From NCBI GenBank assembly GCA_017434455.1, contig JAFRFG010000020.1:124001-188000 (forward strand): a stretch of DNA of 64,000 nt. Reading direction: 5' to 3'. Under the pieces are notes generated by a model. It had not been told where the DNA came from. It ran no database searches and saw only the letters and a program-made list of their open reading frames with translations. A program made the translations under genes and the position numbers. Positions 8,819-18,580 of the stretch are shown piece after piece (within the stretch, counting starts at the first letter, position 1; every line of letters begins with the position of its first letter). Source of the stretch: Thermoguttaceae bacterium. Lineage in GTDB: Bacteria > Planctomycetota > Planctomycetia > Pirellulales > Thermoguttaceae.

Positions 8819-10960
8819 TTACGGCGCGGGAGAGAGGTTCTCCCATCGGACGTGCCACTTTTGTGGAAATCCCGGGGCGCTTTGCCGGACGGTATCTTTC
8901 GAAGCGGCGGCCTTATCGGGACCATCATCCCAGCCGGCGCACATCATCGCCACGGCGTAGAGAAGCCCCCCGTTGCCGGGCAGGTAGGGACACGGTCCGC
9001 CGGTATTCACCCCCCGCTGGTCGTATTGATTGCGGGGAGAATCGTGGAGGAGCATCTCCACCGCCAGATCAGCCCGGCCGCAGCGCGCCGCCGCCATCGC
9101 CGCCCAGGGGAAGTCCCATCCCCAGCACTTCTCCCACTCCCAATGCTCGACGGCGTATTCCACCGTTCGAACAGCGGCCGCCCGATCGAGCCGGTCCAGC
9201 TGCAAGGGGGAGAACTGTCCCAGGGCGCCGATCTGGTCGGGATGCTCCCAGTGCTCCTCAACCCCCTCGGGCGCCCGATGATAGATGCCGTCTTCACGCA
9301 GCGGAAACGGCGCCATGTGAGCGCGAACTTCTTCCCAGCGTGAAGAGGTGGGAATACCCAGCCGCTCGTGCCAGCGGTTGGCCCAACTCAGTCCAATCTG
9401 CCAATAGGCCAAATCAAAGAAGGTATCGCGAACAATCCCCAGCTCGGAAGCGGGCATCACCGGATCGAGGTGACAGATACCATTTTCATCGGCAGTGACA
9501 TAATCGGCCATATGATCGGCGGTGCCATCGATGATATCGAGCCACTTTTCGAGTGTCTGTCGGCACGGCCGAGCGCGGTAGTCCAGCTCGGCGAAGAAGA
9601 TCGGATGGGGTTCTTTCCAAAGGAGGACCTGATTGCCGCGCCACGGGGCGGTCACCCCGTTGGGGCCCACCGACTTTTGCCACTTGTAACCGACGTACCC
9701 GAGCTGTTTGGCCAACAGCGCGGCGCCGTCCTTGAACTGTTCGTAACACCCCAAGGCGCGATCGGCGTATCTCTCCCGCTGCCAAAGAAACCAATGGGCC
9801 AAGTGCCACCAGACCATTTCCATATGGAATCGATCACACCAGCAGTCCATCGCGAGCAGACCCGCCTCGGCCGCGGGATATTCCCCGGAATCACTGATCT
9901 TCAGTTGATACTGCGACAGGACAATTCTTCGCTCCAGTTCGAACCAGCGAGGGTCCTCGGAAAGCGACAGATCGACCGCCCCTCCCTGCCGCCAAAAACT
10001 CTCCCAGCCGCTCACCGACTCGCCCCTTAAGCGATCAAAATCGGGGCGGTACTCGCCGCTGTCCCACCGGTCGGGAGACGACTGCGCGTCGGGGATAAAG
10101 GCAAAAATCAGATCCGTCCGCGGTTCGGTCAGCGGCAGACGGAAGGTATTCTCATCGACACGCTCCCAGCTTTGCCCCGCTGGTGAGAGAAGCCCAATCG
10201 AGTAGTCGCACACGCGCATGGCCGAAGCGCCAAAGCGATGTGTCAGAAGCTGGAAACCATCGCGATCGGTCAGCTCGGTCCGGTGACGATCCGACGGGCG
10301 ATAATCGCCAACCCACGGTTCATCGGTTTGGGTGGACGGATACGGAAAAGCCAGTTCCAGGACGAAGCGCCCCTCGGCCGAGGCGGACTGCTCCAACCGC
10401 AAGGCGACCGTATCACTGTTTCCGACAACCGTCTCGACCGTAAAGTCGGCCTCCCCCACACGAAATTCGGATGTCAAAAGCCCCTGCCACAGATCGAGAA
10501 AACGGCGCTTGGGAAGAATGTCCGTTTTCGCGATTTCTTTCCCATCCGCGTAGATCAAACGAACTCGGCCGAGCCCCATCTTGCGGGGATTTTCGATAAG
10601 CCACCGTTCCAGAGGGGCTTTGTCTTTAGGAAACAGATCGGGACCGGCAAGACGGCCGGTCTGAAATGTCCCGGTCGCCGGAAGATCATTTTCTGTGTAT
10701 CCTTCGGGGAGTGCCTCATAGAACCATCCCCAGTTTGACATCACGCCCCCGCCGGTCGTCTGCATCCCCGTTTCATCGGCGTTGAAACAGATACTCCCGT
10801 TCCCGACCGGAATGAGGAAGTTGTTGGCGTCTGTGTCGATGTTATGCCGACCGACGATCGCTCGGCGGTCGAGCCGCTGGGCGCAAGAGGCCGACATAGC
10901 GCCAAAGGAAAAAAGGGCAGCCGATAAAGCCAGGATGAGAAACAACTGAAATTTCGACAT
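8819..10960 (-). CDS. Exported (alpha/alpha)6-barrel glycosidase-like protein
   Basis: This 713-residue protein begins with a signal peptide (hydrophobic core at residues 6-25, ending in SASCAQ). The mature N terminus, RRAIVGRHNIDTDANNFLIP followed by VGNGSICFNADETGMQT, resembles the opening of six-hairpin glycosidases of the GH65/GH95-like clan, with a beta-sandwich half then an (alpha/alpha)6 barrel. The second half has barrel-like signatures such as WDCWCDRFHMEMVWW-type segments and WGWDFPWAAMAAARCGRADLA. It probably acts on plant or host glycans in the periplasm or outside the cell. I cannot assign a CAZy family or name catalytic acids with confidence. It ends 8 bp from the convergent GYF_2-DUF805 gene. 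Confidence 0.7.
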   Translation of the reverse strand: MSKFQLFLILALSAALFSFGAMSASCAQRLDRRAIVGRHNIDTDANNFLIPVGNGSICFNADETGMQTTGGGVMSNWGWFYEALPEGYTENDLPATGTFQTGRLAGPDLFPKDKAPLERWLIENPRKMGLGRVRLIYADGKEIAKTDILPKRRFLDLWQGLLTSEFRVGEADFTVETVVGNSDTVALRLEQSASAEGRFVLELAFPYPSTQTDEPWVGDYRPSDRHRTELTDRDGFQLLTHRFGASAMRVCDYSIGLLSPAGQSWERVDENTFRLPLTEPRTDLIFAFIPDAQSSPDRWDSGEYRPDFDRLRGESVSGWESFWRQGGAVDLSLSEDPRWFELERRIVLSQYQLKISDSGEYPAAEAGLLAMDCWCDRFHMEMVWWHLAHWFLWQRERYADRALGCYEQFKDGAALLAKQLGYVGYKWQKSVGPNGVTAPWRGNQVLLWKEPHPIFFAELDYRARPCRQTLEKWLDIIDGTADHMADYVTADENGICHLDPVMPASELGIVRDTFFDLAYWQIGLSWANRWHERLGIPTSSRWEEVRAHMAPFPLREDGIYHRAPEGVEEHWEHPDQIGALGQFSPLQLDRLDRAAAVRTVEYAVEHWEWEKCWGWDFPWAAMAAARCGRADLAVEMLLHDSPRNQYDQRGVNTGGPCPYLPGNGGLLYAVAMMCAGWDDGPDKAAASKDTVRQSAPGFPQKWHVRWENLSPAP

Positions 10961-11001
10961 CAGTCCATTCCGGGAAATACACGGTTAGGGAATGTATAAA
11001 A

Positions 11002-11032
11002 AACAATAGAGCCGCTTGGCGGCTCTATTGTT
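11002..11032 (-). terminator. Intrinsic terminator for the gene at 11046-11510
   Basis: A 14-bp perfect stem (AACAATAGAGCCGC and its complement) with a 3-nt loop, followed on the minus strand by TTTTTTATA. It would reduce read-through into the glycosidase-like gene, which would then need its own promoter or residual read-through. Confidence 0.85.
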
Positions 11033-11045
11033 CATAACCGGATGC

Positions 11046-11510
11046 TTATCGGGGCAGTTCACTCGACATGGCGTGTGACGTGCGTTCCACATAGGCGGGG
11101 AAATCTCGTGACATCACCATGGTCCCGGGGGAACCCGCGGCCGGGTAGATCACCGAGGTCTCTTGAGTGTCGCTTGTCTCTTGAGAATCGATGGTCTCTT
11201 CGGAAACCGGCTGCGTGAAAGGAACATCTTGAAAATAACTGGCCTCATCCTCTTCCTGACGACTGACAGGAATCATCACGGGAGTCGGGCCATGGGATGC
11301 CGGCAATTCGTCCCCCTCGGTCACAGAATAGACGGTATCATCCTGGACCGTCAAGGGTTCTAAATCCTCGGCAACCCCCTGTTCCAAGGTCTGATCGTTC
11401 GCCTCGGATCCACTGAGCATCAGCCACACCTTCGGGTAGCGAAGGATGTTGATCCAAAGGCAGAACAGGATCAGAAGGAACGACAGAAAAATGCCTGAAG
11501 ACTTCTTCAT
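11046..11510 (-). CDS. Small membrane-anchored protein of unknown function
   Basis: This 154-residue protein has one N-terminal hydrophobic segment (about residues 5-22, ISFLLILFCLWINILRY-like), followed by an acidic, Ser/Thr/Gln-rich extracytoplasmic tail containing the near-repeat SQETSDTQETS. I recognise no family. The context is a monocistronic unit closed by its own terminator. Codon use and composition look like the neighbours, so it is probably a real gene, but its function cannot be inferred. Confidence 0.55.
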   Translation of the reverse strand: MKKSSGIFLSFLLILFCLWINILRYPKVWLMLSGSEANDQTLEQGVAEDLEPLTVQDDTVYSVTEGDELPASHGPTPVMIPVSRQEEDEASYFQDVPFTQPVSEETIDSQETSDTQETSVIYPAAGSPGTMVMSRDFPAYVERTSHAMSSELPR

Positions 11511-11696
11511 AACCTTCTGTAGTTTTCTTCTATCCGGGGTTTCACTGCGGACCGATGTCTTGAAACACGGTCAAAACGGGACCAAACCAATGCGGATCTC
11601 AAACGATCTTACATGGGCCGCCCCCCTGTCTTTCGAGGTTAATCGTCAAATATTACCCGTCAAGAAAATTCCTCCTTCCGCCGAAGCAACATAGCT

Positions 11697-11725
11697 TTCC
11701 ATGAACCGGTTGCGCGTGTTATACT
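11697..11725 (+). promoter_or_regulatory. Possible promoter upstream of the zinc-ribbon membrane protein
   Basis: TTCCAT (11697-11702) and TATACT (11720-11725) are separated by 17 bp. The -10 is good and the -35 is weak. The rest of 11511-11786 is non-coding, and I see nothing else in it. Confidence 0.35.
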
Positions 11726-11786
11726 AATTGTACCGACTTGTTCGGCAGAATACCGACTCACTTCCCCTCCCCTGACAGGATAGTTT

Positions 11787-13376
11787 ATGGCCGATATCCC
11801 TTCCGACGACGATCTGCAGCTGACTCCCCAAGAGGAGCCCGAGCGGCCAATGGCCCCCGAGGAACCTTATCGAGCCGATATGATTCTCGTGCCGGTTTAC
11901 TGCTCCGCCTGCAGGATGCGTTACTACGCTCAAGAAAAGCATATCGGTCTTTGGTCCGCCTGTCCCGACTGCGGACGAATCAACGAGATTCGCCCCCCCG
12001 ATCCGGGACAGCGCGTGATCACGACGCAGTCATCGGCCGGGACCATCGAAATCCAAAAACTCGACGATATACGTCCCAATCCGATCCCGAGGGTGAACGT
12101 CGACTACCGCACCGTGGAAGGTTCGGTCGATAAAAACGCCGAAGTTCTCCCGATGTACGGTCTGGATGAAACCAGTGAGGATGAGCTTGAAAATTGGGTC
12201 GATCGCCTTTTGGAGAAAGACCCCAATCGGCGTCTCTCCGCCGGGGAGATCCGCTACCGGGAGCTTACCGAACAGCGACAGGCCCGCCAGCGGGAAGAAC
12301 AGACGCGCCGCCAAAAAGAGACGGCTGAGGATCATCGACAGCGTCTGGTCGAGGAGCTGCAGCGCGCCCGATCCCAAAGAGCCAAAACCCTCACTCCTCA
12401 GTCATCCGCCCCCGTCCCCGGGCGTCCCAGTGTCCCCAAGCGCCCCAGCGCCCCCAAGCGAATCCCCCCTCGGATCGAGCCCAAACCGGCATCCGCGGTA
12501 CCCTCCCCTTGGAAGTCCTTCCTCACGCCTGTACTTGATCGTTGGCAAAGGAGACGATTCGCGATCCTATTCCTGTCCGGCATTACGGCGATGATGATTT
12601 TTTCGGGGCTCGGTCAGTACCTCAAAACGGCCTTCGATCCCACGACCCCCACCTCCTATTCTTTTTTTATCTTTTGCCTCCTGTGGCTTTTGGCCGATAT
12701 TCCCCTGGCCCTTTGGATGGTGATGGTGGTCTTAAGCGGCATCACCCTCTTTGAGGCGACTAAAGATGGTGAAAACACTATCCGACGCTGGATATTATTC
12801 CGAACCGATCTGGCGATGCACTATGTCGGCTGGCTGATTGTGTTGATACTCGCCGTCCCGTTCCCCGGAGCGCTTTTCGCCGCCTTTCTGCGAATTTGCC
12901 ATCTCCCCTCCCTCATCCCCCCCGGTTCCGGACTGGAAGCGGCGCTGGTCTCCCCGTTTCGCATCTCTCCTGGTCAGATCAATATCACGGCACAGATCAT
13001 TCTGGGAGGAATAGTCAGTGCCTTTTTACTCTTTCCGGTGGTCTTCCTGTCGTTCACCTCTCAAGAGACCGATTGGAATCCCCTCGACAAACGGGTCTTC
13101 AAGAGCATCCTCCAGCGGCCTTTTCTTTGGCTTGGGTGTTATATGGCCTTTTTCCTCCTATTCGCTGTGGTATGGGGATCATGGCTCGGGACTATGGCTG
13201 TCGCTGATGAACTCACCGGTCTGTTCTTCGGGAAAAAATGGCCGGTCACCATCCTCCTCGGGGGAGTCGCGGTGACCATTATCACGGGAGCGGTTCTAAC
13301 ATTCTTTCGTCTCCTGGGCTGCTTGGCCTGGTCGGTTTTCAATGATTCCGCGAACGAGGATTCACCGGTCTCATGA
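11787..13376 (+). CDS. Zinc-ribbon plus multi-spanning membrane protein, unknown function
   Basis: This 529-residue protein opens with an acidic stretch and then a zinc ribbon (CSAC at about residue 36, CPDC about 22 residues later). A charged, Arg/Glu/Gln-rich region likely to be a coiled coil follows (about residues 150-195), then a Pro-rich linker. The C-terminal half has five or six hydrophobic segments interspersed with Trp- and Phe-rich loops. A cytoplasmic N-terminal zinc-binding and coiled-coil module tethered to a membrane domain is common among planctomycete proteins of unknown function. The ATG at 11787 follows ACAGGA. It converges on mfd with only 7 bp between stop codons. Confidence 0.7.
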   Translation: MADIPSDDDLQLTPQEEPERPMAPEEPYRADMILVPVYCSACRMRYYAQEKHIGLWSACPDCGRINEIRPPDPGQRVITTQSSAGTIEIQKLDDIRPNPIPRVNVDYRTVEGSVDKNAEVLPMYGLDETSEDELENWVDRLLEKDPNRRLSAGEIRYRELTEQRQARQREEQTRRQKETAEDHRQRLVEELQRARSQRAKTLTPQSSAPVPGRPSVPKRPSAPKRIPPRIEPKPASAVPSPWKSFLTPVLDRWQRRRFAILFLSGITAMMIFSGLGQYLKTAFDPTTPTSYSFFIFCLLWLLADIPLALWMVMVVLSGITLFEATKDGENTIRRWILFRTDLAMHYVGWLIVLILAVPFPGALFAAFLRICHLPSLIPPGSGLEAALVSPFRISPGQINITAQIILGGIVSAFLLFPVVFLSFTSQETDWNPLDKRVFKSILQRPFLWLGCYMAFFLLFAVVWGSWLGTMAVADELTGLFFGKKWPVTILLGGVAVTIITGAVLTFFRLLGCLAWSVFNDSANEDSPVS

Positions 13377-13383
13377 AGGAACC

Positions 13384-16300
13384 TCACTGTTTCTTCAGGA
13401 ATTTTGCCAGCGGCGAAGAACCTCCTTGGGAAACCGCGTTGGGGACGCTTTTCGGCTGAGGGGGCGTCAGTGCCTTCATCAGATAAGCCAGCAGCCGATC
13501 GGGATCGGGGACGTTGTCCGTTATAAACTGTTCCGGCACCGGAATATGGAGACAGCCGTCATTGGTGAATCGGATTGGGATACGGCGCGGTTCGTTGAAC
13601 CGGCGCAGTTCCTCGGCACGTCGGGGATCGAAATACCTCATCGTGATAAACTGCCCTCCCGGTCCGGTGCTCAAACAGATCGACTTGATTCGATGCTGCC
13701 AGGCCGCCAAACGGATTCGCGCCTGAAGGAGAAACCGCTCGGTTTCGATCGGCGGCTTCCCAAACCGGTCGATGATTTCACCGGAAATCGCCTCGACTTC
13801 GTCCATCGCGGTGACACGAGCCAGGCGGCGATAGATATCGATCTTCGCGCGCTGATCGCTGATATAATCCGAAGGAATCGTCGTGAGCCCCGGCAGGTCA
13901 ATCCCCACTTCGATCTTTTCACGCTGCGGTTCTTTTTTGATCGCTCGCACGGCGGCATCTAAAATATCGCAGTACATCTCGTAACCGACAACGGCGATAT
14001 GACCGCTTTGTGCCGTTCCGAGGATATTCCCCGCCCCGCGGATCTCCAGGTCGCGCATCGCCAATTGGAATCCCGCCCCGAGGTGAGAAAACTCCTCGAT
14101 CGCCCGCAGTCGTTTCACCGCGTCGGACGTGAATCGTCTCCCCTGGTTGAGGAGGAGATAGCAGTAGGCCTGATTGCGAAAACGACCGACCCGGCCGCGC
14201 AGCTGATGGAGCTCGGCCAGACCGAACCGTTCGGCATCCTCAATAAAGATCGTGTTCGCGTTGATGATATCTAACCCGCTTTCGATGATCGTCGTACAGA
14301 GGAGAACATCGATTTCGTGGCGGAAAAAATCACGCATCACCTTCTCGAGCTCATGGTTACTCATCTGCGCGTGGCCGACAGCGATCCTCGCCTCGGGGAC
14401 AACTTTGCGGAGCCAATCTAAGGTTTCATCGATGTCGTAAACTCGGTTGTGGAGGTAATAGACCTGTCCGCCGCGGCTCATCTCATGAAGAATGGCCCGG
14501 CGGATCGTCTCCTCATCGACCGGCGTCACCTTTGTGATCACGGGCAGACGATCCTGCGGGGGGGTCTGGAGTTTCGAGATACTGCGCAATTTCAGAAGCG
14601 AGAAGTGCAGCGTCCTCGGAATGGGGGTAGCGGTCATCGTCAAAATATCGACCGTACTGCGGAGTTTTTTCAGGTGCTCCTTATCGCGCACCCCGAACTT
14701 TTGTTCCTCATCAATGATCACCAGTCCCAGATTTTGGAAACGGACATCTTTTTGCACAATCCGGTGCGTCCCGATGACGATATCGATCGCGCCGTCCTCC
14801 AGCTGTTTGAGGATCTCGGTTTCCCGCTTTTTATCGACAAATCGGGAGAGAACCGCGATTTTGACCGGGAAGGATGCCATTCGTTCCGAGAAGACGCGGA
14901 AGTGCTGTTCGGCCAAAACCGTAGTCGGCACCAAAACCGCGACCTGATACCCCGCGTCGACGGCCTTAAAGGCCGCGCGGACAGCGACTTCGGTCTTTCC
15001 GAACCCAACGTCACCGCATAAAAGCCGGTCCATCGGGCAGGGCGACTCCATATCGCTTTTGATTTCATCGATAGCGATCAGCTGATCATTGGTCTCGTCG
15101 AAGGGAAAGGTCTCTTCAAAATCCCTCTGCAAATCGGAATCTTGGGGGAATCGCACTCCCTCCAGCGCGGATCGTCTGGCCTGAATATTGATAAGCTCCT
15201 CGGCCATATCAAAGACGGCGTTGCGGACCTCATCTTTTTGACGCGCCCACACGCGGCCATTCAATTTGGCAAGACCCGGGACCTTTTTCCCCGTACCGAT
15301 ATATTTCTGAACGAGGGTAATCTTCGAAACGGGAACACAGAGGGTCGTATTGTTGGCGAATTCCAGCTCGAGATTCTCCTCTTCCTGCTGGCCGCTTTTG
15401 ATCATCTTCAGCCCGCGAAAACGGGCCAATCCGTGCGCGACATGGATCACCAAGTCCCCCGGCGCCAGGTCGGTAAAGCTGTCGATCGCCGAGGAGAGAA
15501 TCGGTTTGCGCGCCCGGTGGAGCGAGGTTCGGCGGAAGATCTCGTTGCTTCCCAGGACGATTCGGCCAAACGACGGCGCGTCGAAACCGGCGCTCATCAA
15601 TCCGACTTCGTATCGGATTCTCCCCTCTTTGGCGGGGGGAGTCTCTTCCAAAAGCAAACGCATTCGGCCGGCTTCGGTCTCGGAGAGACAGAACAGATCG
15701 ATTTCGACATCGGGGGGAATGATCTGGAACTGTCCGGCGAATTCACTTCCGGTGAACCGCTCGACCGTCTGAAAATCAAACGAAAACGTCTGATCGGTCG
15801 GTTCATTCCCCGACGCAAGCGATGTGGCGAAGACCATCGGATAGGAATCAAGCGCGCGAATGATCGCCGAAAATGGGGAGTCGTCCTCGGCGTCCGTCCG
15901 ATCTTTGGCGCTGTTCTTCCCCTTGGCAAGGGATTGATAGTACAGGTCAAGATCGTTCCCCGCGCGCAGAACCGCGTCGCAGTCAAGCAGATAAACGAGC
16001 GTGTGATCGGGGAGATGGTCGTACAAAAGATGTCTCCCCTTTGAGGAGGGAAGAAGACCGGTCAAATCGACCGAGGAAAGGGACTGGAGGGAACGCTGTG
16101 TCTGAACATCGAATCGGCGGATCGAGTCGATCTCGTCCCCGAAGAACTCAATACGGACAGGCCTCTCCCAATCGGGGGCGAAGAGATCGCAGATCCCGCC
16201 GCGGATCGAGTATTCCCCCGGCAGCTCGACGCTCGTCGAACTATGAAAACCGGCTTCCTCCAGCCAGCGGACAAGTTCCTCACGGTCGATCGTCTGGCCT

Positions 16301-16839
16301 GTGTGAAGAAGACGTGTCCGCGAGATGATCTCCTCCGGCGAGGGGATCATCTGGGCAAGGGCCATAGGGGTAGTGACCAGGATCGCTTCGGAATCGGCCG
16401 TGTCCGTGCCGCCGCGCAGAAGTGTCTTGATCGCGCGCAGCCGCTGGCCGAAAAGGCGTTCGGTCGCCAGCGAGATTTCGGCCGATTCCTCCCCTTCTTC
16501 GATCAGGAATTGATCCGGGAGCGCGGGAAAAGAGACGATCGGAATATCGGTGAAGAGAGGGAGCTCATCGACCACGCGATCGACCGCGGAGGTCCCATCG
16601 GCGATGATCAGCATCGCGGGCCGGCCTCCGGCGGTCTTGTGTTTTGGGTTCGGCACGGCCAATTGGGAATCTTCCGCCAAGGCGGCGGCCAAGAGGAGAA
16701 AGGAATCGCCGACAAGGCGATCGAAGGTAACGCAGCCGCGGCGTTTTAAAATTTCACGGCCACACAGGTACGACGGCGTCTCGGCCAAACGGCCGACAAG
16801 CTCCGAGAGACGTTCAGAACGGTTGATCGCTTGCTGCAT
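13384..16839 (-). CDS. mfd: Transcription-repair coupling factor Mfd
   Basis: This 1151-residue protein removes RNA polymerase stalled at DNA lesions and recruits UvrA. The layout is that of Mfd: a UvrB-homologous N-terminal region, a CarD-like polymerase-interacting domain (containing GDLVIHVAHGLARFRGL), and a RecG-like translocase with Walker A GDVGFGKTEVAVRAAFKA, Walker B DEEQKFGV and motif III TATPIPRTL. The C-terminal TRCF domain ends it (GIDLPGLTTIPSDYI and beyond). I moved the start to the ATG at 16839 because GAAGGAGCC lies 9 bp upstream; the in-frame extension to 16953 lacks conservation or a good ribosome site. Length matches the family (about 1150 residues). Confidence 0.96.
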   Translation of the reverse strand: MQQAINRSERLSELVGRLAETPSYLCGREILKRRGCVTFDRLVGDSFLLLAAALAEDSQLAVPNPKHKTAGGRPAMLIIADGTSAVDRVVDELPLFTDIPIVSFPALPDQFLIEEGEESAEISLATERLFGQRLRAIKTLLRGGTDTADSEAILVTTPMALAQMIPSPEEIISRTRLLHTGQTIDREELVRWLEEAGFHSSTSVELPGEYSIRGGICDLFAPDWERPVRIEFFGDEIDSIRRFDVQTQRSLQSLSSVDLTGLLPSSKGRHLLYDHLPDHTLVYLLDCDAVLRAGNDLDLYYQSLAKGKNSAKDRTDAEDDSPFSAIIRALDSYPMVFATSLASGNEPTDQTFSFDFQTVERFTGSEFAGQFQIIPPDVEIDLFCLSETEAGRMRLLLEETPPAKEGRIRYEVGLMSAGFDAPSFGRIVLGSNEIFRRTSLHRARKPILSSAIDSFTDLAPGDLVIHVAHGLARFRGLKMIKSGQQEEENLELEFANNTTLCVPVSKITLVQKYIGTGKKVPGLAKLNGRVWARQKDEVRNAVFDMAEELINIQARRSALEGVRFPQDSDLQRDFEETFPFDETNDQLIAIDEIKSDMESPCPMDRLLCGDVGFGKTEVAVRAAFKAVDAGYQVAVLVPTTVLAEQHFRVFSERMASFPVKIAVLSRFVDKKRETEILKQLEDGAIDIVIGTHRIVQKDVRFQNLGLVIIDEEQKFGVRDKEHLKKLRSTVDILTMTATPIPRTLHFSLLKLRSISKLQTPPQDRLPVITKVTPVDEETIRRAILHEMSRGGQVYYLHNRVYDIDETLDWLRKVVPEARIAVGHAQMSNHELEKVMRDFFRHEIDVLLCTTIIESGLDIINANTIFIEDAERFGLAELHQLRGRVGRFRNQAYCYLLLNQGRRFTSDAVKRLRAIEEFSHLGAGFQLAMRDLEIRGAGNILGTAQSGHIAVVGYEMYCDILDAAVRAIKKEPQREKIEVGIDLPGLTTIPSDYISDQRAKIDIYRRLARVTAMDEVEAISGEIIDRFGKPPIETERFLLQARIRLAAWQHRIKSICLSTGPGGQFITMRYFDPRRAEELRRFNEPRRIPIRFTNDGCLHIPVPEQFITDNVPDPDRLLAYLMKALTPPQPKSVPNAVSQGGSSPLAKFLKKQ

Positions 16840-16998
16840 GGCGGATTCGGCTCCTTCGATACAATGCTTGACATAGATATTATAGGGAAAGATAATCATT
16901 CCCAGTAGGGAAATTTCCCCCGTTTCCGGACACAGCGTGAAAAATCGCCGCAATCACCGCGGACGTTTTTTCCCACCCAATAAGTCAAAGGCCGTAAG

Positions 16999-17472
16999 TT
17001 GGAACATCGGGGACTGGTCGCCTTAGGAGCCAATCTCGGGGATCGTGAAAAGACAATCCTCGCCGCGTGGGAGACCCTTGGCCGCGCCGAGGGGGTACGG
17101 ACCGTCTGTTTAAGTTCCCTGCGTGAGTACCCCGCGGTGAGCGACATCGTCCAGGGTGATTTTCTCAACGCTGTCGGCGTTCTTCAGACCTGCCTGGAAC
17201 CGCTTTCTCTGCTCGATCTTCTTCTTGAGATCGAACAGCGATTCGGCCGGGTCCGGCTTGTTCACTGGGGGCCGAGAACACTCGACTTGGATCTGCTTCT
17301 TTACGATGATAAGGTCATCTGTGTCGAACGCCTCACCGTCCCCCATCCACTGATGAACCAGCGTCGCTTTGTTCTGGAACCCGCCGCCGAAGTCGCTGCG
17401 GACTGGGTCCATCCAACACTCGGGCAGACGATTCGGGAACTGCTCGCACGGCTAGATCAGCCCCACCCATAA
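16999..17472 (+). CDS. folK: 2-amino-4-hydroxy-6-hydroxymethyldihydropteridine diphosphokinase
   Basis: This 157-residue enzyme transfers pyrophosphate from ATP to the pterin in folate synthesis. It shows ALGANLGDRE at the N terminus, the EYPAVSD ... FLNAV segment, the RVRLVHWGPRTLDLDLLLYDD signature with the metal-binding D-x-D, and VPHPLMNQRRFVLEPAAEV. It starts at TTG 16999 with no strong ribosome site; no ATG lies before the conserved motif. It is divergent from mfd by about 160 bp and is followed after 8 bp by an exported protein on the same strand. Confidence 0.93.
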   Translation: MEHRGLVALGANLGDREKTILAAWETLGRAEGVRTVCLSSLREYPAVSDIVQGDFLNAVGVLQTCLEPLSLLDLLLEIEQRFGRVRLVHWGPRTLDLDLLLYDDKVICVERLTVPHPLMNQRRFVLEPAAEVAADWVHPTLGQTIRELLARLDQPHP

Positions 17473-17480
17473 ACCCTATA

Positions 17481-18518
17481 GTGATTATTACAATGCCTTT
17501 ATCTTTGAAATTTCCGGTGGCTTTCTTTCTCGAACTGGCCGCGGCCGTTTTCTTTTTTTCGCCGGCTGCCCCGGGCGCCGAAAACCAGCTGCCCGACGCC
17601 GACTTTCACCGCGGTTTTACCGTGGAGCCGATCCTTCAAGTCAAAGAACCGCCCCGGCGGCTGGGGAATATCTTCTTTGACGGCGATAACCGCGCCGAAG
17701 AGAACAGCAGCACCGAAGAACCCGCCTGGATTCTCGCGCCCCACTATACCCGATATGACATCACCAAGACGGCGCTCCTGGAGGAAAACGGCTGGCTGAT
17801 TCACGGCACCCGCGGGGAGGAAATCGCCCTGCGCGAGGCAAACGGCGAAAGAATTCTCCGGCTTTCGGTCCGGACCGATCGGCAGTACGACCGGCCGCGG
17901 CGTCTCAACGAACCGTGGCCGCATCTGCTCCTGGTCCAATCGTTTCCGGCCGATCGCTTCAACGGACTCGATCATCGGTCCTTGGTTTTCTCGTTCGACG
18001 TCAAAATCGATTCCTGGGAAAACTGTATGTCTTCCGAGGAGTATGACCGTACACTTCACACCGCCCAGACGACCGCCTACTTCATCGTGAAAAACGTCCG
18101 GAAGGGTTCCCCGGATCAGAACGATTACATCTGGCTCGGCATTCCGATCTTCGATGCGCGCTATCGGGTGATTCCCCCTTACTGTGCCCTGGACGGCAAC
18201 CCGGAAGTCCTCGGGACGGGAAAGCTCATCTATACCCTTGGGGGAGAGGACGCCTATGAGTCTGTCTACGGAGGAGACAATCCGTACGACGGCCAATGGT
18301 GCCACGGGGAAATCGATCTGACCACAAAACTTAAAGAGGCGCTCGACAGGGCGAAGGAACGCGGATTCCTGACACAGACAGAGATTTCCGATCTGGCCGT
18401 GGTTCATTTTAATGTCGGCTGGGAAGTTCCCGGGACCTTTCGGGCCTCGATGGAGATCAAGAACCTCCGACTTGCCTTCGCAGAAGCCGAGAAACAGGCC
18501 CCCCGTGCCCCGCGGTAA
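17481..18518 (+). CDS. Exported protein of unknown function
   Basis: This 345-residue protein has a signal peptide (hydrophobic residues about 10-30, with cleavage likely after PGA). The mature part begins with ENQLPDADFHRGFTVEP and contains beta-rich sequence with no motif I recognise. Segments such as YFIVKNVRKGSPDQNDYIWLGIPIFD suggest a carbohydrate-binding or jelly-roll-like fold, but that is a guess. The start may be GTG 17481 or ATG 17493. It follows folK by 8 bp, which may only reflect tight packing. It ends about 60 bp before the convergent GYF_2 gene. Confidence 0.65.
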   Translation: MIITMPLSLKFPVAFFLELAAAVFFFSPAAPGAENQLPDADFHRGFTVEPILQVKEPPRRLGNIFFDGDNRAEENSSTEEPAWILAPHYTRYDITKTALLEENGWLIHGTRGEEIALREANGERILRLSVRTDRQYDRPRRLNEPWPHLLLVQSFPADRFNGLDHRSLVFSFDVKIDSWENCMSSEEYDRTLHTAQTTAYFIVKNVRKGSPDQNDYIWLGIPIFDARYRVIPPYCALDGNPEVLGTGKLIYTLGGEDAYESVYGGDNPYDGQWCHGEIDLTTKLKEALDRAKERGFLTQTEISDLAVVHFNVGWEVPGTFRASMEIKNLRLAFAEAEKQAPRAPR

Positions 18519-18580
18519 AACCGAGCGACCGCCATGAGAGCTAAAAACGACTAAAAACCGTCGTCTTCACCGGCGCCGTT

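Noticed and set aside
11446-11694. 82-codon plus-strand frame upstream of the zinc-ribbon membrane protein
   Set aside because: It overlaps the start of the opposite-strand gene, has no ribosome site and no recognisable motif.
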